Origin: Psychrobacter immobilis
GTDB taxonomy: Bacteria > Pseudomonadota > Gammaproteobacteria > Pseudomonadales > Moraxellaceae
Assembly (NCBI GenBank): GCA_904846145.1
Contig: CAJGZL010000001.1
Coordinates: 1,736,001-1,800,000 of the forward strand
DNA length: 64,000 nt
Direction of reading: 5' to 3'
This document shows, one piece after another, positions 47,307-55,445 of the stretch. The position numbers were made by a program, and so were the translations under genes. The notes beneath the pieces are model-generated. The model saw only the letters and a list, made by a program, of their open reading frames with translations, did no database searches and was not told where the DNA came from. Numbering within the stretch: position 1 is the first letter of the stretch; each line of letters begins with the position of its first letter.

Positions 47307-49502
47307 ATGTTCACAAAGACACCAGCAAACAAAATATTATTAAATAAAAAAGCTACCTGCAGAAAATCTTACGCTTTAGCATTGGCGCTTTCCAGTACCA
47401 GCCTAGTAACTTCAGCAACATTAGTCACTGGACTGAGCGCTACAACGACAGTGCAAGCCGCCAGCTTAGGCGATTTATTTAGTAATAACAAAAGCGACGC
47501 GCAAGCCAAGTTTTTGCCAGTCGATCAAGCCTTTCAGGTTAATAGTATTAATAAAGCGACTGCTAAAGGGTCGCAATTAGCGGTTAACTTTACTATTACG
47601 CCTGAACATTATGTCTATAAAGATCAGCTCAAGCTAACTTTGCCTGCTGGTGTCAGCGCTACGCCTTTCACTTTTAATCGCACGCCTGTGATGATTGACG
47701 ATCCGACCTTTGGTAAAGTGCCGGTATTTGACCAATCGACTATGGTGGCGACGACCACTTTGACGAGTGCTACTGGCAAAAGTATCACTAATGCTGATCT
47801 CACTATCGGCTGGCAGGGCTGCGCCAAAGCAGGGCTGTGCTATCCGCCTGAAAAGATAAAAACCACGGTTACGATTGCTGCTACGGCAACCGCTACTAAC
47901 ACGAATCAAGATAGTATTGCTAAAAGCGATGCCGAAAGTGATGCCGAAAGTGATGCCAAAAATGATAGTGCCGAACCTGCCACCACTAATACTATAACTG
48001 GATCAGATACTAATACGCTCTCTGGCGCTGACACCAATTCTATATCAGGTGCTGATACGAACACTATAACTGGAGCAGACACTAACTCTATATCAGGTGA
48101 TGATACTAATTCGATATCAGGCGCTGACAGCAATACTATGTCTGGTGCCGATAGTAATCCAGTTGGTGACAGTATCAGTAATATCAACAGCGCAGAGGCA
48201 AGTGTTAATGTAGACGAGGCTGATCCGTTTGGCTTAGCTGAGCATCCTTGGTTGGCAATGCTATTGTTATTCTTAGCAGGTTTAGGCTTGGCATTTACAC
48301 CATGCGTGCTACCGATGCTACCTATCGTCGCCAACATTGTAGGACGTCAAGAACACCCAACGGTAAAAAAAGGCGTCATACTAACGACCAGTTACGCTAT
48401 CGGTGTCGCTACTGCTTACGGTATTTTAGGGGCATTGATTGCCGTATTTGGTGAGTCCTTAGGGATTATTGGCTGGCTACAAAATCCGATTATTCTGATT
48501 AGTTTTGCGATAGTTTTTGTGCTCCTTGCGCTATATATGCTGGGCTTATTTAGTATTCGCTTGCCACGTGCCATCAGTAGCAAGATGCAAGGCTTAAGCC
48601 AAGCAGGGGATAGCAAATTAGGGAGCGCAGGGGGTAGCTTAGCCGCTGGATTTTTATCCGCGTTAGTCGTATCCCCTTGTGTTTCTGCGCCATTATTTGG
48701 TGCCCTATTGGCCGTCTCCACTATCGGCAGTCCGCTACTTGGTTTCGCTGCATTATTCATGCTTGGCTTTGGTTTATCCGCACCGCTTATTCTCATTGGC
48801 GCAACCCAAGGCAGTATTATGCCTAAGGCTGGCGAGTGGATGAACTGGGTCAAAATCGGCTTTGCGTTGCTGCTATTAGCCGTAGCACTGTTATTGATTG
48901 AGCGGGTATTTATTTCATCCGCTATGCTACTGGTTTGGGCGTTATGGTTTATGGTGGTGGCAACTTGGGCGTGGAGCTGGCTTGGCAAAGGCAGGATACT
49001 CACCCAAGCACTGGGTTTGATCGTTGGTATTTGGGCCATCATTTTGGTCGTCGGCGCAGCATTAGGCAATGATGATAGCCTACAGCCACTAGAGTCTATA
49101 AGCGCCACGTCGATTATGCAATCACCAACAGGGCAGATAGGTAGTCAGAATCTATCTGCAAATCACACCACTGATAAGAACATTACGAGCTTAGCAGAGC
49201 TTGATGCTATTACGGCGGCTAACCCTAAAGTCATAGTCGATGTGACCGCCGAATGGTGTATTGAATGTCGAATAATGGATAAAAACTTATTCACCAATCG
49301 TCCCGCGCAAATGCAAGACTGGCAACTGGTCCGCTTGGATATCACCGATACTACTGAGGACTCAAAAGCGATCTTAGCACGCTATCAGCTGTTTGGCCCG
49401 CCAACGCTGCTGTATTACAAAGACGGTGAACTGGTCAATAAACAAGTCGGTGAGACAGGTCGCGCCCAGTTTGAGCAAACCTTAACGGAACTAAATAAAT
49501 AA
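47307..49502 (+). CDS. dsbD: Thiol:disulfide interchange protein DsbD
   Basis: Carries electrons from cytoplasmic thioredoxin to the periplasm for DsbC/G and cytochrome c maturation. Signal peptide (~50 residues), alpha domain with Cys172/Cys178 (WQGCAKAGLCYPPE), a Ser/Asp/Thr-rich linker (about residues 200-310), the eight-helix beta domain with Cys333 in FTPCVLPMLP and Cys458 in VVSPCVSAPL, and a C-terminal thioredoxin-like gamma domain with Cys651-I-E-Cys654 in AEWCIECRIMD. All three cysteine pairs are intact. 731 residues versus 565 in E. coli; the repeat linker and a longer beta-gamma linker account for most of the difference. Confidence 0.95.
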   Translation: MFTKTPANKILLNKKATCRKSYALALALSSTSLVTSATLVTGLSATTTVQAASLGDLFSNNKSDAQAKFLPVDQAFQVNSINKATAKGSQLAVNFTITPEHYVYKDQLKLTLPAGVSATPFTFNRTPVMIDDPTFGKVPVFDQSTMVATTTLTSATGKSITNADLTIGWQGCAKAGLCYPPEKIKTTVTIAATATATNTNQDSIAKSDAESDAESDAKNDSAEPATTNTITGSDTNTLSGADTNSISGADTNTITGADTNSISGDDTNSISGADSNTMSGADSNPVGDSISNINSAEASVNVDEADPFGLAEHPWLAMLLLFLAGLGLAFTPCVLPMLPIVANIVGRQEHPTVKKGVILTTSYAIGVATAYGILGALIAVFGESLGIIGWLQNPIILISFAIVFVLLALYMLGLFSIRLPRAISSKMQGLSQAGDSKLGSAGGSLAAGFLSALVVSPCVSAPLFGALLAVSTIGSPLLGFAALFMLGFGLSAPLILIGATQGSIMPKAGEWMNWVKIGFALLLLAVALLLIERVFISSAMLLVWALWFMVVATWAWSWLGKGRILTQALGLIVGIWAIILVVGAALGNDDSLQPLESISATSIMQSPTGQIGSQNLSANHTTDKNITSLAELDAITAANPKVIVDVTAEWCIECRIMDKNLFTNRPAQMQDWQLVRLDITDTTEDSKAILARYQLFGPPTLLYYKDGELVNKQVGETGRAQFEQTLTELNK
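47985..48152 (+). repeat. 24-bp coding repeats in the dsbD linker
   Basis: Seven consecutive 8-residue units of type TN[TS][IL][ST]GAD, one partial unit after them, in the DsbD linker; just before it is a shorter SDAE array. The array encodes an acidic, flexible segment between the alpha and membrane domains and is likely to vary in copy number. Confidence 0.9.
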
Positions 49503-49523
49503 TAGACCTCAAGGTACTAGTGT

Positions 49524-49563
49524 CAAAAGCCAGCGACTATTAAAATAGTCGCTGGCTTTTTTA
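49524..49563 (+). terminator. Terminator after dsbD
   Basis: Perfect 15-bp stem AAAAGCCAGCGACTA / TAGTCGCTGGCTTTT with a 6-nt loop and a T-run, 22 bp after the stop. Confidence 0.9.
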
Positions 49564-49769
49564 ATGACTTTTTATTTAAAAATGACTGGCTCTGTATCAT
49601 TTACTCATAAGGATATTTAATAATGATAAAGCTAGTATAGTGACCTTATTTTTATTACAATAAAGCAACAATATCTAATACTTAAAAGTTCCTCTTCATT
49701 CATTAGCTCATCTGCTAGATCGTCTATTGGCATTACTGCCACTACCGCCATTTAAGATAAAGGATTTCT

Positions 49770-51200
49770 ATGTTTGCTCATATTATCTCGCAGCGTCACG
49801 CTGGGTGTGTAACGACTACAAGTCATCGCTCAAAAAGTTATTTGAGCCTAGCTATTGGTTTGGCTCTAAGTGCTACTGCGATACATGCTCAGGCGGTTAC
49901 GGATGATCGTTTTACCGAATTGCCTGCTACTGGCGTATTAGTTGAGCAAGATGACGACTCCCCAGAAGTTATTTATGACAAATTAAAAAATCCAGATACG
50001 CCTATGGCCAGTCGCAAACCGGTTAGCAAAGCCTTTGTCGCACAGCAAACGAAGCTGTTTTTTGAGTGTACTCAAGTCACAACCGATACTGCACGCTTGG
50101 CCTGTTTTGATAAAGTTGCCACCCAAGGTGAGACGAATACGGCGACCAAGCAATCGCTAGATTTGGTTAAGACAATCAAATCTACGATTACTGGTAATCC
50201 GCAAATTATATTAGCAGGCGATGAAGCTTTTGATAATGATCTTGCGGCTAATGATCAAGATTTTGATAATGATCTAGCAGCTAATCAGTCAAACAATGTC
50301 ACCTTAGATACTGTAGGACTGACTAAAAGTGAATCTCAAATACTAGTAGATGCCGGCGTCACTCAAGCAGATATTGAGCAATATTCGCCACTCAGCTTGG
50401 CTTATGATTTGGATAAAAACAGCCAGCGTGGTACTTGGACCATTCGACCGTATCGACCGAACTATGTCTTGCCATTGTATTACACTGTGGATCCCAATCT
50501 AAATCCTAGTAGCCCCTCTCAAGCGGGTGAACCATCGACCTCTAATGATGTCCGTAATACTGAGCTAAAATTTCAGTTATCACTAAAGACCAAAGTCGGT
50601 GAGGATTTGTTTGATACCAACGCTGACTTATGGTTTGGTTATACTCAGCAAGCGCACTGGCAAGTCTATAACGAGGATAACTCGCGACCATTTCGAGCGA
50701 CTGATTACCAGCCAGAGATATTCTTAACGCAACCTGTCACTGCCAATCTACCCTTTGGCGGTCGTCTGCGTATGCTAGGTGCAGGAGCAATGCATCACTC
50801 TAATGGTAAGGCTGATCCAGTATCACGGTCGTGGAATCGTGCGTATCTGATGGCGGGTGCTGAATGGGGCAAATTCTCAATTGTGCCGCGTGTGTGGACA
50901 CGAGTAGGTAATGAGGACGATAGCAGTGAAGATAATGAAGATATTGAGGACTTCATGGGCTATGGCGACATTAAGTTTTTATACGATTTAGCCAATCAGC
51001 AGAGCATTAGTGGTACCTTGCGCTATAACCCCTCTACCAGTAAGGGCGCGGCGCAAATTGATTATATTTTCCCGTTATCTAACAATGTCAACGGCTATGT
51101 GCAGCTGTTCCAAGGCTATGGCGAGTCTATTATCGACTATAACCATGAAAACACCGCTGTTGGGGTTGGTATCGTGCTAAATGACTGGAAAGGGTTTTAA
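49770..51200 (+). CDS. pldA: Outer-membrane phospholipase A
   Basis: Calcium-dependent phospholipase A1/A2 in a 12-strand beta-barrel. The catalytic set is at His342, Ser344 and Asn356 in MHHSNGKADPVSRSWNRAY, with spacing identical to E. coli His142/Ser144/Asn156. It starts with a Sec signal peptide (cleavage near AIHAQA). Residues 50-225 form an N-terminal extension absent from E. coli PldA, with a Cys pair in FFECTQVTTDTARLACFDKVA and the small duplication FDNDLAAN. The barrel ends in an aromatic Phe (DWKGF), as usual for outer-membrane proteins. Confidence 0.93.
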   Translation: MFAHIISQRHAGCVTTTSHRSKSYLSLAIGLALSATAIHAQAVTDDRFTELPATGVLVEQDDDSPEVIYDKLKNPDTPMASRKPVSKAFVAQQTKLFFECTQVTTDTARLACFDKVATQGETNTATKQSLDLVKTIKSTITGNPQIILAGDEAFDNDLAANDQDFDNDLAANQSNNVTLDTVGLTKSESQILVDAGVTQADIEQYSPLSLAYDLDKNSQRGTWTIRPYRPNYVLPLYYTVDPNLNPSSPSQAGEPSTSNDVRNTELKFQLSLKTKVGEDLFDTNADLWFGYTQQAHWQVYNEDNSRPFRATDYQPEIFLTQPVTANLPFGGRLRMLGAGAMHHSNGKADPVSRSWNRAYLMAGAEWGKFSIVPRVWTRVGNEDDSSEDNEDIEDFMGYGDIKFLYDLANQQSISGTLRYNPSTSKGAAQIDYIFPLSNNVNGYVQLFQGYGESIIDYNHENTAVGVGIVLNDWKGF

Positions 51201-51304
51201 GATCAGACATGCTCTAAATGTGTTCTTATAATTGGGTAGCATAATTCATCTTTAATAAGCTATCTTTAATCAGTCATCCCTAACGAGCTAATAAGGAGGT
51301 AGTC

Positions 51305-52090
51305 ATGGCACGTCTACCTCCTTATCAATTTGGGATTTGGCTGGCTGAGTATCTTTATAGCCGCTGTCAGCTTTGTCATATCCAGCGCAGTATGCCACAG
51401 TCTAGTGCGGCATCTGCTTGTATGGCATCGGCTACTAAGTCGATCTTTACGGTATTCAACAGTGGACTACTATGCGAGCACTGTCAGCACAGTATAAGTT
51501 GGCTGCCAGACCCTTTCGCCGTTGATATCGCCTCAAACCTTGCTTTGCCTATTCAGGCGGCGACTTTTTATGACTATCCTATCCGTCAAGCCTTTCGCAG
51601 CTTTAAGCATTCTGAGGATATGACTAAGCTACCATTACTCATTCATGTATTGCGCCAGTTGCCACGGCCTACAGGCTGCAATGGTAGCAATAGCGTCATT
51701 GTACCGATGCCGACTACCGATAAGCGCTTACGTCAGCGCGGCTTTGATCCTGTGACTATCCTATCAACTTATTTGGCTAAGCACTGGCAAATCCCATTGT
51801 GGCACGGTGTTGTACGTATTGATAGTACGGTTAGCCAGCAGGGCTTGAGCCGTAGCGAACGCTTAGCCAACCTTAATGATGCTTTTATGGTCACCGAATT
51901 ACCACCGACTAAACGCTTATTATTATTTGATGATATCGCAACGACGGGTGCTAGCTTACAAGCCTTAGCGCGAGCGCTGTATGAGACGGTTGATGCTCAA
52001 TATGGAGCCAATACAAGCTCTAACTCTGCAAATACTAACAGTCATAATTATAGATTTTATGCCTATGCCTTAGCGCATGGCAGTAATTAG
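51305..52090 (+). CDS. comF: ComF-family phosphoribosyltransferase-like protein
   Basis: The N-terminal part has cysteines (RCQLCHIQ and LCEHCQHS) resembling the ComF zinc finger. The C-terminal PRTase domain has VIVPMPTTDKRLRQRGFDP and the PRPP-binding loop LLLFDDIATTGASLQALARAL. ComF proteins take part in DNA uptake or recombination in competent bacteria, in keeping with the pilus genes downstream; the biochemical role is not settled. AAGGAGGT lies 5 nt before the ATG, a very strong ribosome binding site. 261 residues. Confidence 0.93.
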   Translation: MARLPPYQFGIWLAEYLYSRCQLCHIQRSMPQSSAASACMASATKSIFTVFNSGLLCEHCQHSISWLPDPFAVDIASNLALPIQAATFYDYPIRQAFRSFKHSEDMTKLPLLIHVLRQLPRPTGCNGSNSVIVPMPTTDKRLRQRGFDPVTILSTYLAKHWQIPLWHGVVRIDSTVSQQGLSRSERLANLNDAFMVTELPPTKRLLLFDDIATTGASLQALARALYETVDAQYGANTSSNSANTNSHNYRFYAYALAHGSN

Positions 52091-52394
52091 CTTACGCCTA
52101 ATATCATCAGTAACATTCCATGTAGACATCCTGTATAATAATGATAACTGTTTGGTTTATAAAGATTTTTATATGTCTACTATAAAACGTTAGCTAAGTT
52201 CATCTCATCTTTATTAATTAAATCGTTAAAACGATGTAATATATGTGATGGTACGAATATTGCAGCGATTAAACATAAGATCAAGCATATAACTAATAAA
52301 TACTATGGTGAATATCTAGTCAAAGTTAGTCTATATGTCACTTATAAGTGAATATCACCATTAGTATGATTAAGCAAATAAATAGGATTCGGCT
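52091..52394 (+). other. Upstream region of the minor-pilin operon
   Basis: About 304 bp of AT-rich sequence without a gene. It should carry the fimT-pilV-pilW-pilX-pilY1 promoter. A perfect 14-bp palindrome TCACTTATAAGTGA lies at 52338-52351, about 45 bp before the GTG start. Confidence 0.5.
52338..52351. promoter_or_regulatory. Perfect palindrome upstream of fimT
   Basis: TCACTTATAAGTGA, fully symmetric, preceded by TG so that it includes TGTCAC. It may bind a dimeric regulator; the TGTCAC half resembles the sites before pilA. This is inference. Confidence 0.35.
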
Positions 52395-52883
52395 GTGAAT
52401 GCATCGATAACTAATAGCGCCTTTTATAGACAGACCAGCGCAGGCTTTACGCTTATTGAGCTGATGATTACCATTGCGATAATCGCTATTATTGTCAGCA
52501 TTGCTGCACCTAGTATCAGCACTCAATTAGCCAATCAGCGGGTTAAGTCAACTACGGCGACCCTTGCTAATGCATTAAAAGAGGCCAAGGCTGAAAGTAT
52601 TATTCGTCGGCAGAAAGTTGTAGTAAGTGTTGATGATAGCTCTACTAAAAAATCCATTACGTTATCGGCTAATATAGCTCATTATAATTATAATGCCAAA
52701 AGTAGTATCAGCGCCGTTGATGAGGCTGCAAATACCGCGACTGCGATAGATTTTCAACCGAGTAAAACTGCTGATAAGCGCACCTATACTATTTGCGACA
52801 GCAATACTAATGCCATATCACGACAGGTTGTTGTGACAAAAGTCTCTATTATTACTAACCAAACAGGAGGAACGTGCGGATGA
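52395..52883 (+). CDS. fimT: Type IV minor pilin FimT/FimU-like
   Basis: Prepilin-like protein with [36 protein letters not shown] at residues 15-50, a class III signal cut by PilD. The C-terminal region has CDSNTNAISRQVVVTKVS, typical of the GspH/FimT family. The start is GTG at 52395, with AGGA 7 nt upstream. First gene of the minor-pilin operon; it overlaps pilV by 4 bp (ATGA). FimT and FimU are hard to separate; FimU occupies this position in Pseudomonas. Confidence 0.88.
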   Translation: MNASITNSAFYRQTSAGFTLIELMITIAIIAIIVSIAAPSISTQLANQRVKSTTATLANALKEAKAESIIRRQKVVVSVDDSSTKKSITLSANIAHYNYNAKSSISAVDEAANTATAIDFQPSKTADKRTYTICDSNTNAISRQVVVTKVSIITNQTGGTCG

Positions 52884-53539
52884 ATAAAACAATGCAGCAC
52901 GGTGTGGGGTTGGTAGAGGTACTAGTAGCCGTTTTACTGCTATCGGTTGCAGTATTAGGCTTTAGTGCGCTGCAGGTTCGTGCTGTTAGTGCCACTGATG
53001 AGAGCTTAGTCCGTACTAAGTCATTAACCATCGTACGTAACTTGGCTGAGGTCATGCGTACTTACCCTAATGCTTATGTGACAGGCAGTGGTGCGAGTTT
53101 TACCACTGAATTACCGACAAAAACAGGGGCTATACCTATCATACAAGCTATCGTTAGTAGTAGTGCTACGGATAATATCACTATTGATAATGCGGTTATT
53201 ACTCGCAGTGGCTGTTTATCTGATGGCGTCACCACTGTTGATAGTAAGCAAGTACCTAACAAAGCTTGTAATACTAATCAGCTGGCAACCCGTGATGCTT
53301 TAGTCGTCAAAGCGCAGGCAAGCGTTGAAGATATAAAGTTGGCAGTCGTCACCTGTCCAGGTACCAATACGACTACGACTACGACTACGACTACTCAAGT
53401 TATTCAACGCCAAATGTGTATTGTCACCGCATGGAATGATACTAAGGCTATGTTAGATGCTACCGACGTTGCCGCTTGTGCAGATGCTAACGGTGTCTAC
53501 AAGACAGGTAGCCAATGTCTGATATCGGAGGCTTACTGA
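52880..53539 (+). CDS. pilV: Type IV minor pilin PilV
   Basis: Prepilin peptidase site HGVGLVEVLVAVLLLSVAVLGFSALQVRAV, followed by a ~190-residue globular domain. The G-x-GLVEVLV start is PilV-typical. A Thr-rich run (TNTTTTTTTT) lies around residue 165. The ATG at 52880 has GGAGG at good spacing and is preferred over the GTG at 52874. It overlaps fimT and pilW by 4 and 1 bp, so the operon is translationally coupled. With FimU, PilW, PilX it primes pilus assembly and carries PilY1. Confidence 0.9.
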   Translation: MNKTMQHGVGLVEVLVAVLLLSVAVLGFSALQVRAVSATDESLVRTKSLTIVRNLAEVMRTYPNAYVTGSGASFTTELPTKTGAIPIIQAIVSSSATDNITIDNAVITRSGCLSDGVTTVDSKQVPNKACNTNQLATRDALVVKAQASVEDIKLAVVTCPGTNTTTTTTTTTQVIQRQMCIVTAWNDTKAMLDATDVAACADANGVYKTGSQCLISEAY

Positions 53540-54483
53540 TGCAGTATATTGATAGTAATAACAATACTTGTAATAAAGACACGCACCAAGCAGGCTTTAC
53601 CCTGATTGAGCTGATGATCTCATTAGTTCTAGGATTGCTGATATCAGCAGCCGTCATTCAAGTCTACATTATCAATACGCGTACGCTCACCGTGCAACAA
53701 AGCGCCTCAGAGGTACAAGATAGTAGTATATTTGCATTACAGAGTTTAGAAGAGCATTTTCGCTTAGCAAATTTGGGTAATCCTATCACCAGCATCAATA
53801 GTACCACTGATCATGGCGGTATCGTATTGACGCCGACCAACTTGGGGACTGGTAATACTACCGAGGCTAAGTATCTTACTACTACTGCCAGTGCTGGAGC
53901 GCTGTCAAACACCAATACCGCTAGTGATCAGCTAACTATTCAATACAAGAACGTGACGCCTAATATTATATTTGATTGTGAAGGCGGCAAAGTCGAAGAC
54001 GCTAGCGAGTGGGTAGTAGAGCGTTATTTTGTGCGTTTAGCGACAGGTGCTGATGCTAGTGCCACTACCAAAGACTTAGTACTAGCCTGTGATGCTGGAC
54101 GCGTTGCGAATACGGGTGGCGCTGTCACTGATTTCGGTGATGCTGGTGAGGTCATCGTACCAGCAGTCGATCAGTTTCAGATATTGCTCGGTGTTCAGAC
54201 TGATGTGACGCAGTCCACGTACCTATCGCCTACGACTTATTTGACATTAACCGATAAGCCACCGATCACTACCATAAAGTTTGGCGCTATTGTTCGTAGT
54301 ACGACACCACTTATCACATCGACGGATAATGATAGCTTTCAAATATTTGGGATCGATCAAACCTTAAAGACAGATACGACGCGCACCAAATACTATCGAC
54401 GCAGCTACGAGTCGACAGTACTGTTGCGTAATGCAAGAATGATGGCTGTAGTCGCCACCCAGCCTAAGCTCGCTGCACCATAA
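53539..54483 (+). CDS. pilW: Type IV minor pilin PilW
   Basis: Large minor pilin of 314 residues. Prepilin motif [28 protein letters not shown]. The C-terminal part FGAIVRSTTPL ... YYRRSYESTVLLRNARM is PilW-like. The ATG at 53539 overlaps the pilV stop (ATGA-type, 1 bp) with GGAGG 8 nt upstream, better than the ATG at 53515. Part of the tip complex with PilY1. Confidence 0.92.
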   Translation: MQYIDSNNNTCNKDTHQAGFTLIELMISLVLGLLISAAVIQVYIINTRTLTVQQSASEVQDSSIFALQSLEEHFRLANLGNPITSINSTTDHGGIVLTPTNLGTGNTTEAKYLTTTASAGALSNTNTASDQLTIQYKNVTPNIIFDCEGGKVEDASEWVVERYFVRLATGADASATTKDLVLACDAGRVANTGGAVTDFGDAGEVIVPAVDQFQILLGVQTDVTQSTYLSPTTYLTLTDKPPITTIKFGAIVRSTTPLITSTDNDSFQIFGIDQTLKTDTTRTKYYRRSYESTVLLRNARMMAVVATQPKLAAP

Positions 54484-54495
54484 CTGGAGAATACT

Positions 54496-55353
54496 ATGCC
54501 CAACCCTCAGTCGTATTCGCACCCAAAGTTGCGCTCAGCACATACTCAACAAGGAGCGGTGCTGATTGTGGTCTTACTGTTTTTGGTACTCATTATATTT
54601 GCAGGGGTGATAGCCGTTAGACAAAGCACCACTGATCTGCGTTTGGCGACCAGTGATCAGATCAATACCTTGCTGCTACAGTCTGCTGATAATGCCAATG
54701 AGAGCATAGAGCAGAGTATCAATGGTAGTAGCGACAGTGCCATCTACAAAAGCATGCTGTCACGTATTGGACCCTTTGGGCATTTTATTTTAGGATCAAA
54801 GAGTATTGATGACGAGTATGTGTTTTGCTTTCGTCCGCGCGGTGTCTTTTTAGATGTGAGTAAAAGCACGATAAAAACCGCTAGTGGCGGCAACATACTA
54901 GGCAACAATAACGGCTACTGTAATCCTGCGAACGCGGCAGACTATGCTAGTAATCGTAACGCTAGTATGACGCAGGTCAATATAGCATTGACACCACCCA
55001 ATGCGGCTAACGAAGCCTTCGGTAGCTATACTATTGGTCAAGATACTGGTGAGATATCGAGTCAAGCCTTTATGTTCGATATCAATAGTACCGCTATATT
55101 ACCCGCTTATGCTGGTGATGCAGTCAAAGCAGAAAGTTGTTTTAAGCAGACTAGTAAGTATGACAATGTCGCTAATAAAAAGAACACTATCGCAGGCTGC
55201 ATGGCTAACGCTGGCGTACCTAGTACTGTATTGTATGAGCAAGCGGCCGTCGAGAACCAGTCAAAAGGTACTAATTGTGTCACTCTCGGTGCAGGTAGCT
55301 ATAAAGTAGGCGATAAGATTACAACAGGGTTATGTAGCCTAATTACCAATTAG
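54496..55353 (+). CDS. pilX: Type IV pilus assembly protein PilX
   Basis: N-terminal hydrophobic helix HTQQGAVLIVVLLFLVLIIFAGVIAVRQSTTDLRLA, the PilX_N pattern (G-A-V-L-I-V instead of GFTLIE). The globular region ends near Leu284. It lies 12 bp after pilW and 92 bp before pilY1. PilX connects PilY1 to the minor-pilin complex. 285 residues, longer than the ~200 of P. aeruginosa. Confidence 0.88.
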   Translation: MPNPQSYSHPKLRSAHTQQGAVLIVVLLFLVLIIFAGVIAVRQSTTDLRLATSDQINTLLLQSADNANESIEQSINGSSDSAIYKSMLSRIGPFGHFILGSKSIDDEYVFCFRPRGVFLDVSKSTIKTASGGNILGNNNGYCNPANAADYASNRNASMTQVNIALTPPNAANEAFGSYTIGQDTGEISSQAFMFDINSTAILPAYAGDAVKAESCFKQTSKYDNVANKKNTIAGCMANAGVPSTVLYEQAAVENQSKGTNCVTLGAGSYKVGDKITTGLCSLITN

Positions 55354-55445
55354 TAAAGTAGATTCACATAATAGATAGCATGATAGCAAACCAAATGTAG
55401 TGCAAAACAGCTCGCTAATCGTACTGATAGCAAAGGAATAAGACC

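Noticed and set aside
47985..48152. Possible CRISPR-like array
   Set aside because: Repeats are contiguous, coding and in frame, without spacers.
47906..49108. Two long minus-strand frames opposite dsbD
   Set aside because: They mirror the dsbD repeats and membrane segments; no start signals and no known protein.
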